IMG/VR virus record: IMGVR_UViG_3300025093_000013
Span: 48,474 to 112,473 of that record
Source: a virus
Length of the DNA stretch: 64,000 nucleotides
Strand: one strand, 5' to 3'
Below, one piece after another: positions 50,696 to 59,309 of the stretch (within the stretch, counting starts at the first letter, position 1; each line of letters opens with the position of its first letter). The notes under the pieces are model-generated. The model was not told where the DNA came from. It saw nothing but the letters and a program-made list of their open reading frames with translations, and did not search any database. A program made the position numbers and the translations under genes.

Positions 50696-51708
50696 TGTTA
50701 ATAGAAGATGTATTCATTATCGAAAACTTACAGGTCCTCAACGAAGGCAAAGGTGGTCCTATGCGAGTTCGTGGCGTTTTCCAGCGTGCAGACGAGGAGA
50801 ACAACAACAAGCGCATCTACCCCAAGGCTCTCCTTGAGCGTGAGATCAAGAAGCTAGACGAGGCCATGAGAGGTCGCCGTCTTATGGGCGAGCTTGATCA
50901 CCCTCAGCACGACAGCGTTAAGCTTTCAAATGTTTCTCACCTTATCACTAAGCTTGAAGCTAAGGGTAACGAGATTATCGGTGAGGCTGAGATCCTAGAC
51001 ACTCCCATGGGTAAGGTCGCTAAGGCACTTATCGAGGGCGGTGTTCAGGTTGGTATCTCTTCACGCGGTATGGGCACTCTCTCCGAGGGTCAGGACGGTA
51101 AGCGTTATGTCAACGAAGACTTCCGCCTTATCACCTGGGACCTAGTTGCTGATCCTTCTACCCGTGGTGCTTTCCCTTCTCTTGCTGAGTCCCGTCAAAG
51201 CGTACTCGTAGAAGAGATCATGAACGATGTTCTTCCTCGCGTGACCAAGGAGAAGGTTTTCGCTACTCTTCTTACTGAGAGCCTTAACGAGGCCAAGATG
51301 AAGAAGGCTAAGAAAGCTCCTGCCAAGAAAGGTGGCAAGAAGTTCCCTGACCTCAGTGGTGATGGTAAGGTTACCTTCAAGGACATTCTTATGGGCAGAG
51401 GTGTGATCGGTAAGGGCGAGAGAAAAGATGAAATGCAAAGCCCAGCCGCCATCCAAGCCAACAAAGAAAGAATGCGTAGAAAGATGGCAGGCATGGGACC
51501 CTCTGCTAGAAGAGCATACAAAGCTAGACATGGCATTGCGGACTCCACTCTCTTCTCTCGCGTTGGCTCTGTTCTTTCAGAGATGAACGCCCCTGAGAAG
51601 GCAAAACGAGTTATGAAGCTTTCTCCTAAGAGTCAGGCTGAACTTCATAGAAGAAAGATGGAAAGAGAAGGAAAGGATATTTACGGTAAGCCTAAGAAAA
51701 AATCATAA
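50695..51708 (+). CDS. 21: Prohead core protease (gp21-like) with C-terminal extension
   Basis: The ATG at 50695 overlaps the upstream stop (TGATG). The first 175 residues are the serine protease that matures T4-type proheads: MGELDHP with catalytic H69, and VQVGISSRGMG with the nucleophile at S122 or S123, followed by LITWDLVADPSTRGAF. T4 gp21 is 212 aa; here about 125 extra residues follow. They include a Lys/Ala-rich linker, a calcium-loop-like DLSGDGKVTFKD at 219-230, and a basic helical tail ending GKPKKKS. The enzyme would cut scaffold, core and capsid N-termini after L/I-x-E. Confidence 0.92.
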   Translation: MLIEDVFIIENLQVLNEGKGGPMRVRGVFQRADEENNNKRIYPKALLEREIKKLDEAMRGRRLMGELDHPQHDSVKLSNVSHLITKLEAKGNEIIGEAEILDTPMGKVAKALIEGGVQVGISSRGMGTLSEGQDGKRYVNEDFRLITWDLVADPSTRGAFPSLAESRQSVLVEEIMNDVLPRVTKEKVFATLLTESLNEAKMKKAKKAPAKKGGKKFPDLSGDGKVTFKDILMGRGVIGKGERKDEMQSPAAIQANKERMRRKMAGMGPSARRAYKARHGIADSTLFSRVGSVLSEMNAPEKAKRVMKLSPKSQAELHRRKMEREGKDIYGKPKKKS

Positions 51709-51721
51709 AAAACGAGCACAC

Positions 51722-51729
51722 CTATAATA
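51722..51729 (+). promoter_or_regulatory. CTATAATA promoter candidate for scaffold/capsid genes
   Basis: CTATAATAACTG lies in the 54-base gap after the protease gene. Predicted start is near 51735, giving a leader of about 28 bases with TTGGAG before ATG 51763, the best-formed promoter-leader pair among these elements. It fits strong extra expression of scaffold and capsid. Confidence 0.5.
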
Positions 51730-51762
51730 ACTGTATAGATAACAATAGATTGGAGTACAATC

Positions 51763-52386
51763 ATGGATAAAAAGAAAATAGAAGACATTGCTCAGTTACT
51801 TCCTGAGGGCATCACCGAGGAAACGATCACTGAAATCGCTGGTGTTATGCAGGGTTTAATTGAGGAAAGAGTACAGGAGGAAGTTAGCGATCTTACCGAC
51901 AAGGTTTTCGCTTACCTATCCATGAAGCGTCAGCAGATTCAGGAAGCCGCCCTTGAGGAGCTTCATGAGTCTAACGATGTTTACCGTGACGCACAAAGAT
52001 TCCGTGAGCTTATGGGCTTCATGGCCGTCGAGTTCCGCCCTGAGCATGTTGATGCTGAGAGTGAGAAGAGACTTGCCGAGGCATCTGAGCTTGTCGAGGA
52101 CAACGAAGTCCTCGCCCGTGAGCTTTCCGAGTCACTCAAAGAGCAAGAGCGCCTTGCTAAGACAATCCAACTGCTAGAGTCTAAGGTCTCAAAGCGTGAG
52201 TCAGAAGTTGCTTCTCTCACCGAGAGCGTTAACGCTTTAGCAGAGGAAAAAGAGACTATGTTGTTCGAGTCTACCGAGCAAGCTGTAGTCGTTACTAACA
52301 ATGTAGACGAAGAGGTTGAGGATCAAAAACTGGAAAGTATCGGAAATGAGTTCTTAACCGAAGAAATGCTCAAGCTTATGCGATGA
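51763..52386 (+). CDS. 22: Prohead scaffold core protein (gp22-like)
   Basis: The 207-residue protein is acidic, Glu/Leu/Ser-rich and almost fully coiled coil (QEAALEELHESNDVYRDAQR; then a long LxxxL series between 95 and 170). It lies between protease and major capsid, exactly as T4 gene 22 (269 aa), the main scaffold that is digested during maturation. Several L/I-x-E sites occur along it. The central segment FRELMGFMAVEFRPEHVD is typical of gp22-like scaffolds in marine T4-like phages. TTGGAG precedes the ATG. Confidence 0.85.
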   Translation: MDKKKIEDIAQLLPEGITEETITEIAGVMQGLIEERVQEEVSDLTDKVFAYLSMKRQQIQEAALEELHESNDVYRDAQRFRELMGFMAVEFRPEHVDAESEKRLAEASELVEDNEVLARELSESLKEQERLAKTIQLLESKVSKRESEVASLTESVNALAEEKETMLFESTEQAVVVTNNVDEEVEDQKLESIGNEFLTEEMLKLMR

Positions 52387-52411
52387 GCAATAACTAAAAG
52401 GATTTGTAGTT

Positions 52412-53929
52412 ATGGATTTAATGGAAATGGGTGCCAGTGACGACCTCGTACAGAAGTGGGGTCCTGCGCTAGACGGCATCGAAAATGATTATACTAAGAG
52501 AGTAACTGCACAACTTCTAGAAAACCAACTTAAGAGTGCCCAGCAAGAAAGCATCGATGAAGCTGCTGTTGGAACTGGTACTACTACCGTTGGTAGCCTC
52601 GGCACTTTCCAGAAGTTTGCTTTCCCTCTCGTTCGTCGGGTCTTCCCCGAACTAATCGCTAACCAACTCGTTAGCGTTCAGCCTATGAGCGGTCCCGTCT
52701 CACAGGTCTTCTACCTTGGTGCAGCTAGAGCTTACGGTTCTGACCGTGAGACTATCTACAGCAAGTACAACCTTACCTACAGAGGTCTAACCACTGGTAA
52801 GGTTCAGCCCACTACCACAGGTATTGATGTTGATGCTGGAACCTCCCCCACCTCTCAGGAACTAGGTGGTTCTGCTCTTTCAGAAGCCTTTGCTGACGGT
52901 AGCAACATGGCTTCCGCTATTGCTAATTGGCCTACTACTGCCCTTGCTCAAGGTTGGTCAGTCTCTGCTGGTGAGAAGCTTACTGGCACTGCAATTCCTG
53001 AAGTTACCCTTCAGATCGAGCAGCAGCCTGTTGTCGCTCGTACCAAGAAGATGCGTGCTCTCTGGACCCTTGAGGCTTCTCAGGACCTTAGAGCTTACCA
53101 CAACCTAGATCTTGAGCGCGAGCTTACTGATCTACTTGGTAAGGAGATTCGCCTTGAGGTTGACCGTGAGCTTATCGAGAACCTTCGTGGTCTTGCTTAC
53201 GACATCAGTGGCACCGCTGGTAGCCTCTTCAAGAAAGAGTACCTTGATCAAGCCAGCAACCAAGGTGGCATGGGTAACTTTACCAGCCCAGGCACTGCTG
53301 TCGATTCACAGTTTGGTGATTTCCTTTTCAAAGGAACTGACGGCACTGATCTTGGTCTTCCTACTTCCACCGCTGGATCCAACAAGAATGTTATCCTTGT
53401 AGACTTCGAGTCAAGTGCTCTTAACTTCGCTCCTCGTCATGTCGGTGATGTGTACGCAAACCTTCTTGCTGCCATCAACTTCGCCTCACAGGATATCTTC
53501 AAGACCACTCAGCGTGGTGCTGGTAACTGGCTTCTTTGCTCCCCCGTTGTTGCAACAATCCTTGAGACTGCTGCAAAGCTAACTGGTGGCATCGAGGCTG
53601 CTGATGGCCCAACTAACTTCGGTCCTGGCACTATCCAGTTCCGTGGTAAGTTCATGGGTCGTTACGACCTCTTCGTTGATCCTCTTTACCCAGAGGGCGA
53701 GATCATGGTCGGTTACAAGGGTGGTAACCCCATGGACGGTGGCTTCGTGTATGCTCCATACATCCCCTTCCAGGCTCTACCCACCATCACCGATCCTGAG
53801 AGCTTCCAGCCCAGAAAGGGCATCCTTACCCGTTACGGTAAGGCTGCTGTTGCACCAGCTTCCAGATTCTACAGAATCATTAGACTCGTAGGCGCTGATA
53901 GCTTGTTCAACCCCTTCCTTGAGAAGTGA
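52412..53929 (+). CDS. 23: Major capsid protein (gp23-like)
   Basis: The 505-residue protein (T4 gp23: 521) forms the capsid lattice. The N-terminal propeptide ends at S-I-D-E50/A51, a gp21-type site; then TGTTTVGSLG (55-64) leads to the HK97-fold landmark FAFPLVRRVFPELIANQLVSV. Later family segments are MRALWTLEASQDLRAYHNL, ELTDLLGKEIRLEVDRELI, GNWLLCSPVVATILE and VDPLYPEGEIMVGYKG. Codon use is strongly biased to CTT, CGT, GAG and GGT, as expected for the most abundant virion protein. AAAGGA precedes the ATG and a strong terminator follows. Confidence 0.97.
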   Translation: MDLMEMGASDDLVQKWGPALDGIENDYTKRVTAQLLENQLKSAQQESIDEAAVGTGTTTVGSLGTFQKFAFPLVRRVFPELIANQLVSVQPMSGPVSQVFYLGAARAYGSDRETIYSKYNLTYRGLTTGKVQPTTTGIDVDAGTSPTSQELGGSALSEAFADGSNMASAIANWPTTALAQGWSVSAGEKLTGTAIPEVTLQIEQQPVVARTKKMRALWTLEASQDLRAYHNLDLERELTDLLGKEIRLEVDRELIENLRGLAYDISGTAGSLFKKEYLDQASNQGGMGNFTSPGTAVDSQFGDFLFKGTDGTDLGLPTSTAGSNKNVILVDFESSALNFAPRHVGDVYANLLAAINFASQDIFKTTQRGAGNWLLCSPVVATILETAAKLTGGIEAADGPTNFGPGTIQFRGKFMGRYDLFVDPLYPEGEIMVGYKGGNPMDGGFVYAPYIPFQALPTITDPESFQPRKGILTRYGKAAVAPASRFYRIIRLVGADSLFNPFLEK

Positions 53930-53948
53930 TAAGGACTGATACCTAAAC

Positions 53949-53987
53949 CTGCCCACTCCTCAAAATCAGAGGAGTGGGCAGTTTTTT
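53949..53987 (+). terminator. Rho-independent terminator after the capsid gene
   Basis: A perfect 13-bp GC-rich stem (CTGCCCACTCCTC with GAGGAGTGGGCAG), a seven-base loop and a run of six T. It closes the head block, so the neck genes need their own start 22 bases later. Confidence 0.95.
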
Positions 53988-54009
53988 ATTATGAGAACTA
54001 TATATAACT

Positions 54010-54216
54010 ATGAAGTATAAATACAGGAGCACTTGTAGGTTCCCAGTCTTGCTTGAAATATCAAACGAGTTGGTACAGGTAAGACCGAATCAGGTTGTTG
54101 AGAGTGATACTGAACTTAAGTACAGTATGCTCAAAGAAATAGTAAGTGAGCCTGTAAAACCCAGACGAACTAGAAGAAAGAAGGAGGACTCAGATGGTCG
54201 CGGTCGTATATCCTAA
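54010..54216 (+). CDS. Small hypothetical protein (68 aa)
   Basis: This short protein follows the capsid terminator. A TATATAAC stretch ends directly before ATG 54010 and no Shine-Dalgarno is seen. It starts with a small beta domain (YRSTCRFPVLLEISNEL, VRPNQVVES) and ends in a basic tail (KPRRTRRKKEDSDGRGR). The beta part resembles in style the 58-aa protein encoded at 56384 (polar strand, v-x-P, v-V-x-S/P), so both may be small virion or neck accessories. Its 3' end overlaps the neck gene by 23 bases and contains that gene's ribosome-binding site AAGGAGG. Confidence 0.6.
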   Translation: MKYKYRSTCRFPVLLEISNELVQVRPNQVVESDTELKYSMLKEIVSEPVKPRRTRRKKEDSDGRGRIS

Positions 54217-55066
54217 GGTTACTGGTTATGGGAACAGTTTTACAAATGTCGCCAGCGACAAGTTAGGTGAACACAATCCTCCTTTTGCAGGAGAGATAGA
54301 TTTAGAGAACCTTAATAAGACCAAGCAGTCTGATGTAGTCGAGTTCTCTAACTTCGAGGAGCAAATAAGAGATTATGTTCTGGCTGCTCTTGGTCATCCA
54401 GTCGTAAGAGTTGAGCTAACAGACCATCAACTTAGACTTTGCATGGATGAGGCTATCACAGAGCTTGATTACCACGCTCCTCACTTCACAAGACAATTCG
54501 CTGCGTTCTGCACTTCTGCTAATTACAATGTGTATGCGATCCCTCCTTACATCTTGAAGAACCTTACTTATGTTACCTTCAAGAAAAGCCTGCTCTCCAT
54601 TCAGTCCCAGGCAGGAACACTTGAGTTCGATTTCTTCATCAAGTATTTCCAAGACAACTACCTATTTGATAACTTTTCAATAGGTGATTACTACCTTCTA
54701 CAGTCTACCCTAGAAACTACACGAAGGGTTCTGAGCCAAGACGGTGGATGGGACATTATCGATGGTCAGTTCTTGCAGCTATACCCCATCCCTTCTGTGG
54801 GTGATGTAGCCATCTTGGAATTCAGAGGATTAAACTCTAGGACCATGACACCTAAGATGCAGAACTGGCTGCAAAAATATTCAACTGCCTGTGCAAAGAT
54901 GCTTCTAGGCCAGATCAGAGGTAAGTTTGCTGTAGTCCCAGGTCCAGGGGGAGGCACTCAACTAAATGGTGCAGCCCTTGTACAAGAAGCAATGCAAGAA
55001 AAGCAAGCTCTGAAAGACGAGCTAATGAACGAGGTTGAAGAACCTCCCATGTTTACTACAGGCTGA
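54194..55066 (+). CDS. 13: Neck protein gp13-like (head completion)
   Basis: The 290-residue protein fits the T4 gp13 family that seals the filled head and joins the tail. Landmarks: FEEQIRDYVLAALGHPVVRV and VELTDHQLRLCMDEAITEL near residues 53-90, a beta middle (NVYAIPPYILKNLTYV), and a helical end with MQNWLQKYSTACAKMLLG and the glycine loop VPGPGGGTQLNG that is characteristic of this group. T4 gp13 is 309 aa. AAGGAGG precedes the ATG. The next gene starts at its stop codon (TGATG). Confidence 0.85.
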   Translation: MVAVVYPKVTGYGNSFTNVASDKLGEHNPPFAGEIDLENLNKTKQSDVVEFSNFEEQIRDYVLAALGHPVVRVELTDHQLRLCMDEAITELDYHAPHFTRQFAAFCTSANYNVYAIPPYILKNLTYVTFKKSLLSIQSQAGTLEFDFFIKYFQDNYLFDNFSIGDYYLLQSTLETTRRVLSQDGGWDIIDGQFLQLYPIPSVGDVAILEFRGLNSRTMTPKMQNWLQKYSTACAKMLLGQIRGKFAVVPGPGGGTQLNGAALVQEAMQEKQALKDELMNEVEEPPMFTTG

Positions 55067-55629
55067 TGGCAAAGAGATTCAAAGTAAATAGACAAATGGA
55101 CAACCTTCCTAGAGTGGAAGGCGCTACTCCTTTATCTTTTTACGATCCCAACAACCCTGATGTTAACCTTTTCAATCTTGTAGATGATGAGCTTATTAGA
55201 ATATCAGGGTCTCCATTGCATTACTTTAAGTCCTTTATCAACGAAGATTATGACGATGTGTATTTAGAGGCTAGGAATAAGACTGTAGCATCCGAGCCCT
55301 TATTAGTTCATGGATATTACGAACCTTCTGTTGTAGAGGAGGTTCTATCCAACTTCGGTATTGAGCTTACAAACGACCAGCAGTTCGTGTTTAACAAGTC
55401 CTACATTGAGAATGCTCTTAGACGAGGACCTGAGATTGGAGATCAAATAAGACCACAGTTCCAGAACCAGAAATACGAGATCACCGAGGTTCAGGAAGAC
55501 AGCTTTGAAATGTACGGCGTATATCACATCGTATGCACCGCAAGACTCCTCCGCGAAGATGAAGGAACCTTGAACCAGCCTACCACAGACAGGGCTGACG
55601 ATGTAGGAGGCTACTTAGATCTTGAGTGA
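55066..55629 (+). CDS. 14: Neck protein gp14-like
   Basis: The 187-residue protein (T4 gp14: 256) follows gp13 as in T4. Landmarks include HYFKSFINEDYDDVYLEA at about 52-69, and a beta domain with GPEIGDQIRPQF, KYEITEVQEDSFEMYGVY and IVCTARLLRED, which is the strand set seen in gp14 and related head-tail connectors. It probably forms the second neck ring. Its 3' end overlaps the gp15-like gene by eight bases. Confidence 0.75.
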   Translation: MAKRFKVNRQMDNLPRVEGATPLSFYDPNNPDVNLFNLVDDELIRISGSPLHYFKSFINEDYDDVYLEARNKTVASEPLLVHGYYEPSVVEEVLSNFGIELTNDQQFVFNKSYIENALRRGPEIGDQIRPQFQNQKYEITEVQEDSFEMYGVYHIVCTARLLREDEGTLNQPTTDRADDVGGYLDLE

Positions 55630-56332
55630 TAGATATTACGAGTTTACGACAAAGGACAATACAGTATATCAAACTCCTGAGACTGGGTATGGTTATCTAA
55701 AAGATAAGGTAACCAAGATGTCCAAGAGTTTAAATATGACATCTAGAGTATACAAGGAGATGCTTAGATCCTTGTTGTCTGAGATACAGCTTGGATACAT
55801 TAACGACGAATCTGAGTATATAAATGTTAAGCTGCACCACGGTAGACAGGAACGAGCCGTAGCAAAGAAGTTTCAAGAGAACAATATTGTCCTACCCTAC
55901 TCCACGATTTTCCAAGCAGGAGTTTTATCGGACGATAATAAGCGTCGATACAGAGATGTGTTATTGTACAATTCTGTTTGGGATGACAAGGCTCAGAGGG
56001 CTGAAAGGGTAGTTAGTCTTTGTGATGTTCCTGTCATTTCTCAGTACACATTGAGTGTTTGGGCTAAGTATGTCTCGGACTTAGATCAGATTGCAGCCAC
56101 TCTAAGGTCTCAGTTCAATCCAGATCTTATCCTAGAAACGCCCTACGCTAACAATGTAAAGGCGTTCCTAGCTGAGGAGTCTGATATCTCTGCGGTGGAA
56201 GTTGGTGATAAGGAGGATAGGCTAATACAAAAGACATTTAATATAAATGTGGAGTCCTACATCCAAAGCCCTCGATTCAAGGTTACCTCAACAGGCAAGA
56301 TCATTCAGGTCAACACCGAGATTTGGATATAA
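55622..56332 (+). CDS. 15: Tail terminator gp15-like, TTG start
   Basis: The 236-residue protein would cap the finished tail and bind the neck (T4 gp15: 272 aa). After a helical start (VTKMSKSLNMTSRVYKEML), the fold-defining alpha/beta part has RAERVVSLCDVPVISQYTLS with VWAKYVSDLDQIAATLRSQF and NPDLI, typical of the tail-completion family, and ends with NINVESYIQSPRFK and VNTEIWI. The only start that keeps the N-terminal YYEFTT strand is TTG 55622, eleven bases after AGGAGG; this is a weak start and may lower expression of a low-copy protein. Confidence 0.8.
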   Translation: MSDRYYEFTTKDNTVYQTPETGYGYLKDKVTKMSKSLNMTSRVYKEMLRSLLSEIQLGYINDESEYINVKLHHGRQERAVAKKFQENNIVLPYSTIFQAGVLSDDNKRRYRDVLLYNSVWDDKAQRAERVVSLCDVPVISQYTLSVWAKYVSDLDQIAATLRSQFNPDLILETPYANNVKAFLAEESDISAVEVGDKEDRLIQKTFNINVESYIQSPRFKVTSTGKIIQVNTEIWI

Positions 56333-56383
56333 AATTAGATAAAACCGCATCCACAAGTCCTAGATATACTTAGGAGATCGAAA

Positions 56384-56560
56384 ATGAAGTCCATTACAAA
56401 CGACAGTTTACAATCATTTGAAATCTACTTGAAGTACCCTACGGGTACTAAGAGTGTTTTTATAGGGCCAAAGGAGACTATTGTGGTTCCCGCTAACTCT
56501 ATCACAAAACAGTGTGACAATCTTAACTTTAGAAAAATTCTTAGAATAAGAACAGTGTGA
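56384..56560 (+). CDS. Small conserved-type protein before the sheath gene (58 aa)
   Basis: The ORF runs from ATG 56384 to TGA 56558-56560 with a good ribosome-binding site (AGGAG eight bases upstream). It encodes a small beta-rich protein (LQSFEIYLKYPTGTKSVF, IGPKETIVVPANSI). The style resembles the first half of the 68-aa protein at 54010. No function is known; position between tail terminator and sheath suggests a neck or tail accessory. It ends 10 bases before the sheath start. Confidence 0.65.
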   Translation: MKSITNDSLQSFEIYLKYPTGTKSVFIGPKETIVVPANSITKQCDNLNFRKILRIRTV

Positions 56561-56570
56561 GGAATAAATC

Positions 56571-58616
56571 ATGGCAAAGTATGTGAGTCCTGGAGTATAT
56601 GTTGTCGAGAACGATAACAGTGATTATGTACCTTCTATCAACCCCAGTGTGGTTGGTATTGTAGGCTTTGCAAGCAAGGGTCCAACCGATAAGGCAACAC
56701 TTATCACTGATGAAGCAAGCTTAATCTCTACCTTCGGGGAGCCCCTCGCTGAGTCTAAGAATGGTGGTCAAGGTATTGAAGGTGGTGTAGAGGTTCTCGA
56801 AACCACTAACTCACTTTACTTTGTTAGAGCCGCTGATGGTGGTGACGAGGCCAGTGCTGGTGTTGATTACGGTGTCTGTCCTGCTGTTGGCCTTTCTAGC
56901 AACATTGGAGATACTCAAGCTGCTTACCTAAAGATATCAGTAAAGAACTCAGCAGGCACTCAACAGTACACAACTCCTCTTGAGGTCTTTGTCTCTGCTG
57001 CTGGCGACCAAGAAGCCGCTCTTAATTCAGCTTTTGGCAGCCAAATTGAAGCAGCTAAGATTAATCATATTAGAGTCGATGGTAATTCCTTCCTTGTTGG
57101 TGGTTGGGCTGGAAGTTCAACAGAACTAATTGTCTCAGCCTTCTCTGATGCCGCTTACACCACTGGCTTTTCAGGAGTTATACCACTGTCTTCTACAGGA
57201 ACAGGAGCCTACAACACCCCAGATGCTAGTCTTCAGGCTTGCTCAGTCACAGCCGCTGGATTAACCCTCTCTGACATGAAATACAAAGTAGAAAGTATCT
57301 ATGTTGGAACTGGGTACAACTACACTACAAAGGCTGATGGTTCTATCGCTGGAAACAGGGTTACTATTTCTACCACAGGTGGAACAAAGAACCAACTCTT
57401 TGTCGAGGAGGATGGTGTAACTCTTGAAGACTTCACAGTAGGCACCGTCGAAGATGACGATTTCATTGAAGACGAAATCAACACGGGTTCTACTGATCTT
57501 AAATCAAGTATTATCAAAGGCAACATTTTTGTTGATGGCGCTGATGTTACTACCACTGCTCTTACTGCTTACGGTGGCAAGGTGTCTGCTCTTGTCGGAT
57601 CGAATGTTGACGGTAATGGTGCCGCAGACATTAACCCAAGATTCGTTAAGCTCGTAGATGGTTCTTACCAATTAGCCAACGGAACCGATGGTATCCCATC
57701 TGCCTCCAATGATAAGGCAACTGCTCTTATCGGTGTTGATAACGACACGGGTAAGACTGGTATGCAGGTCCTTAACGATGATCTTATCGGTGTTACTGTG
57801 GCTGCTGTCCCTGGCTTTACCACAGAGAGCGTTCAGAACGCCCTAGTAACGCTTGCAGAGAGCACTAACCTCTTCCTTGCACTTCTGTCACCTCCTTACG
57901 GTATTACGAAGACACAGGACGCTATAGACTGGTCAAACGGCCTAGGTTACGGCATCACAGGTAACAGAAACAGTGCCCTCAACTCATCCTACGCTGCTAT
58001 TTACTGGCCTTGGGTTAAAGTGTTCGACGCATTCTCAGGAAAGGACAAATACTACGACCCAGTAATCTTTGCTATGCGTCAAATGTGCTTCACTGATAGT
58101 GTTGCAGAGGCATGGTTTGCTCCCGCTGGTCTAAACAGGGGTAGACTTACCAAGCCCACCGAGGTCGAGGTAACTCTTACCCAAGGTGACCGTGACGCAA
58201 TGTACAGCGGTGGTAATGTTATCAACCCAATCGTTAACTTCCCACAGCAGGGCATCGCAATCTACGGTCAGAGAACCACACAAAGAAAGCCAAGTGCTCT
58301 TGACAGAGTAAATGTTCGCAGACTAATGATCATCATTAGAAAGCTAGTCCTTCAGTCTACTGCACAGTTCGCTTTCGAGCCTAACGATCCTGTAACTTGG
58401 GATCAGGTCAAGGGCCTTATTACCCAGCTTCTAGATCCTATCAGAAGAGGCCGTGGTATCACCAGCTATCAGGTTGTTTGTGACTCAACCACAAACACTC
58501 CTGCCAGAATCGAGAAGGGTCAGCTATGGTGTAAGGTATACATCAGACCCACCAAGACTGCCGAGGTTGTTGTCTTCGAGCTAAACCTCACTGGTCAATC
58601 TGTAACTACTACATAA
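56571..58616 (+). CDS. 18: Contractile tail sheath protein (gp18-like)
   Basis: The 681-residue protein (T4 gp18: 659) has the unmistakable sheath N-terminus YVSPGVYVVENDNSDYV with VGIVGFASKGPTDKAT, and the conserved C-terminal core: AAIYWPWVKVFDAFSGKDKY, FAMRQMCFTDSVAEAWFAPA, INPIVNFPQQGIAIYGQRT and DRVNVRRLMIIIRKLV. Residues about 110-400 are a variable outer insertion with Ser/Thr-rich beta repeats, exposed on the tail surface. GAGGAATAAATC precedes the ATG. Confidence 0.97.
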   Translation: MAKYVSPGVYVVENDNSDYVPSINPSVVGIVGFASKGPTDKATLITDEASLISTFGEPLAESKNGGQGIEGGVEVLETTNSLYFVRAADGGDEASAGVDYGVCPAVGLSSNIGDTQAAYLKISVKNSAGTQQYTTPLEVFVSAAGDQEAALNSAFGSQIEAAKINHIRVDGNSFLVGGWAGSSTELIVSAFSDAAYTTGFSGVIPLSSTGTGAYNTPDASLQACSVTAAGLTLSDMKYKVESIYVGTGYNYTTKADGSIAGNRVTISTTGGTKNQLFVEEDGVTLEDFTVGTVEDDDFIEDEINTGSTDLKSSIIKGNIFVDGADVTTTALTAYGGKVSALVGSNVDGNGAADINPRFVKLVDGSYQLANGTDGIPSASNDKATALIGVDNDTGKTGMQVLNDDLIGVTVAAVPGFTTESVQNALVTLAESTNLFLALLSPPYGITKTQDAIDWSNGLGYGITGNRNSALNSSYAAIYWPWVKVFDAFSGKDKYYDPVIFAMRQMCFTDSVAEAWFAPAGLNRGRLTKPTEVEVTLTQGDRDAMYSGGNVINPIVNFPQQGIAIYGQRTTQRKPSALDRVNVRRLMIIIRKLVLQSTAQFAFEPNDPVTWDQVKGLITQLLDPIRRGRGITSYQVVCDSTTNTPARIEKGQLWCKVYIRPTKTAEVVVFELNLTGQSVTTT

Positions 58617-58633
58617 TAACGGAGGCATAATAA

Positions 58634-59254
58634 ATGGCAAGCCAATTTTTAGATCGTGAGAAAAGGAATCTTTCTGAACCAGGACTTCCTTTCATTTCAA
58701 CGGAACTAGATTCCGTAAGGTCCTATCAGTGGGAGTTCAGTCTGTTTATTCCTGAGGGTTTCCCAGGCAACAGTGTTAACTTCTCACGCGCAATTACTCT
58801 CGGTGCCAAGCAAATCAGCACCTTCGGTTTTGAGTACGAAGACATCGAAGTTAACAGAATGAACGATAAGGTCTACTACCCTGGTAAGATTGGGCAGCAA
58901 GAGCTTACCGTCACATTCGATAACCTTCTTAACTTCAAAGAGGGTAGACTTCTCCTAGACTATGTTGGTACTGTTTACAGCCAGCGTACTGGTAAGTCTT
59001 TCACTCCTGACACCTACAAGACCAAGGCTCGTATTCGTGAGTTCAACGGTGCTGGCGAGATCCAGTCCGTCATTGATCTCATCGGTTGCTACCCCAAGTC
59101 TTACACCAGAAGTGAGAAGAACTACAGCACCTCTGAGTTCGACACCATCGAGATGAAGTTCCGCTACGACTTCATCGAAGTTTACAACGGTGAGGTCGAG
59201 ACTCCTGAGGGTGTCATTGGAAACCTAGGTGGTACTTCAACTATCGCTCCCTGA
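58634..59254 (+). CDS. 19: Tail tube protein (gp19-like)
   Basis: The 206-residue protein (T4 gp19: 163) forms the inner tube through which DNA passes. Landmarks: YQWEFSLFIPEGFPG, ISTFGFEYEDIEVNRMNDKV, YPGKIGQQELTVTFDNLL and a C-terminal FDTIEMKFRYDFIEV strand. It follows the sheath with a GGAGG-led start (ACGGAGGCATAATAA) and is closed by a terminator. Codon bias is that of abundant proteins (CTT, CGT, GAG). Confidence 0.95.
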   Translation: MASQFLDREKRNLSEPGLPFISTELDSVRSYQWEFSLFIPEGFPGNSVNFSRAITLGAKQISTFGFEYEDIEVNRMNDKVYYPGKIGQQELTVTFDNLLNFKEGRLLLDYVGTVYSQRTGKSFTPDTYKTKARIREFNGAGEIQSVIDLIGCYPKSYTRSEKNYSTSEFDTIEMKFRYDFIEVYNGEVETPEGVIGNLGGTSTIAP

Positions 59255-59273
59255 CACATAATCAATCCTTCTT

Positions 59274-59307
59274 GACCCAACCCAGCGTTTGTTGGGTTGG
59301 GTCTTTT
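59274..59307 (+). terminator. Rho-independent terminator after the tube gene
   Basis: An 11-bp stem (GACCCAACCCA with TGGGTTGGGTC), an eight-base loop and TTTT. Only 11 bases separate the T run from the next ATG. Confidence 0.92.
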
Positions 59308-59309
59308 AA

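Noticed and set aside
56333-56383. Possible terminator between the tail terminator gene and the 58-aa gene
   Set aside because: Only short, imperfect pairings (around CCTAGATATACTTAGG) and no T run; more likely just a leader region.
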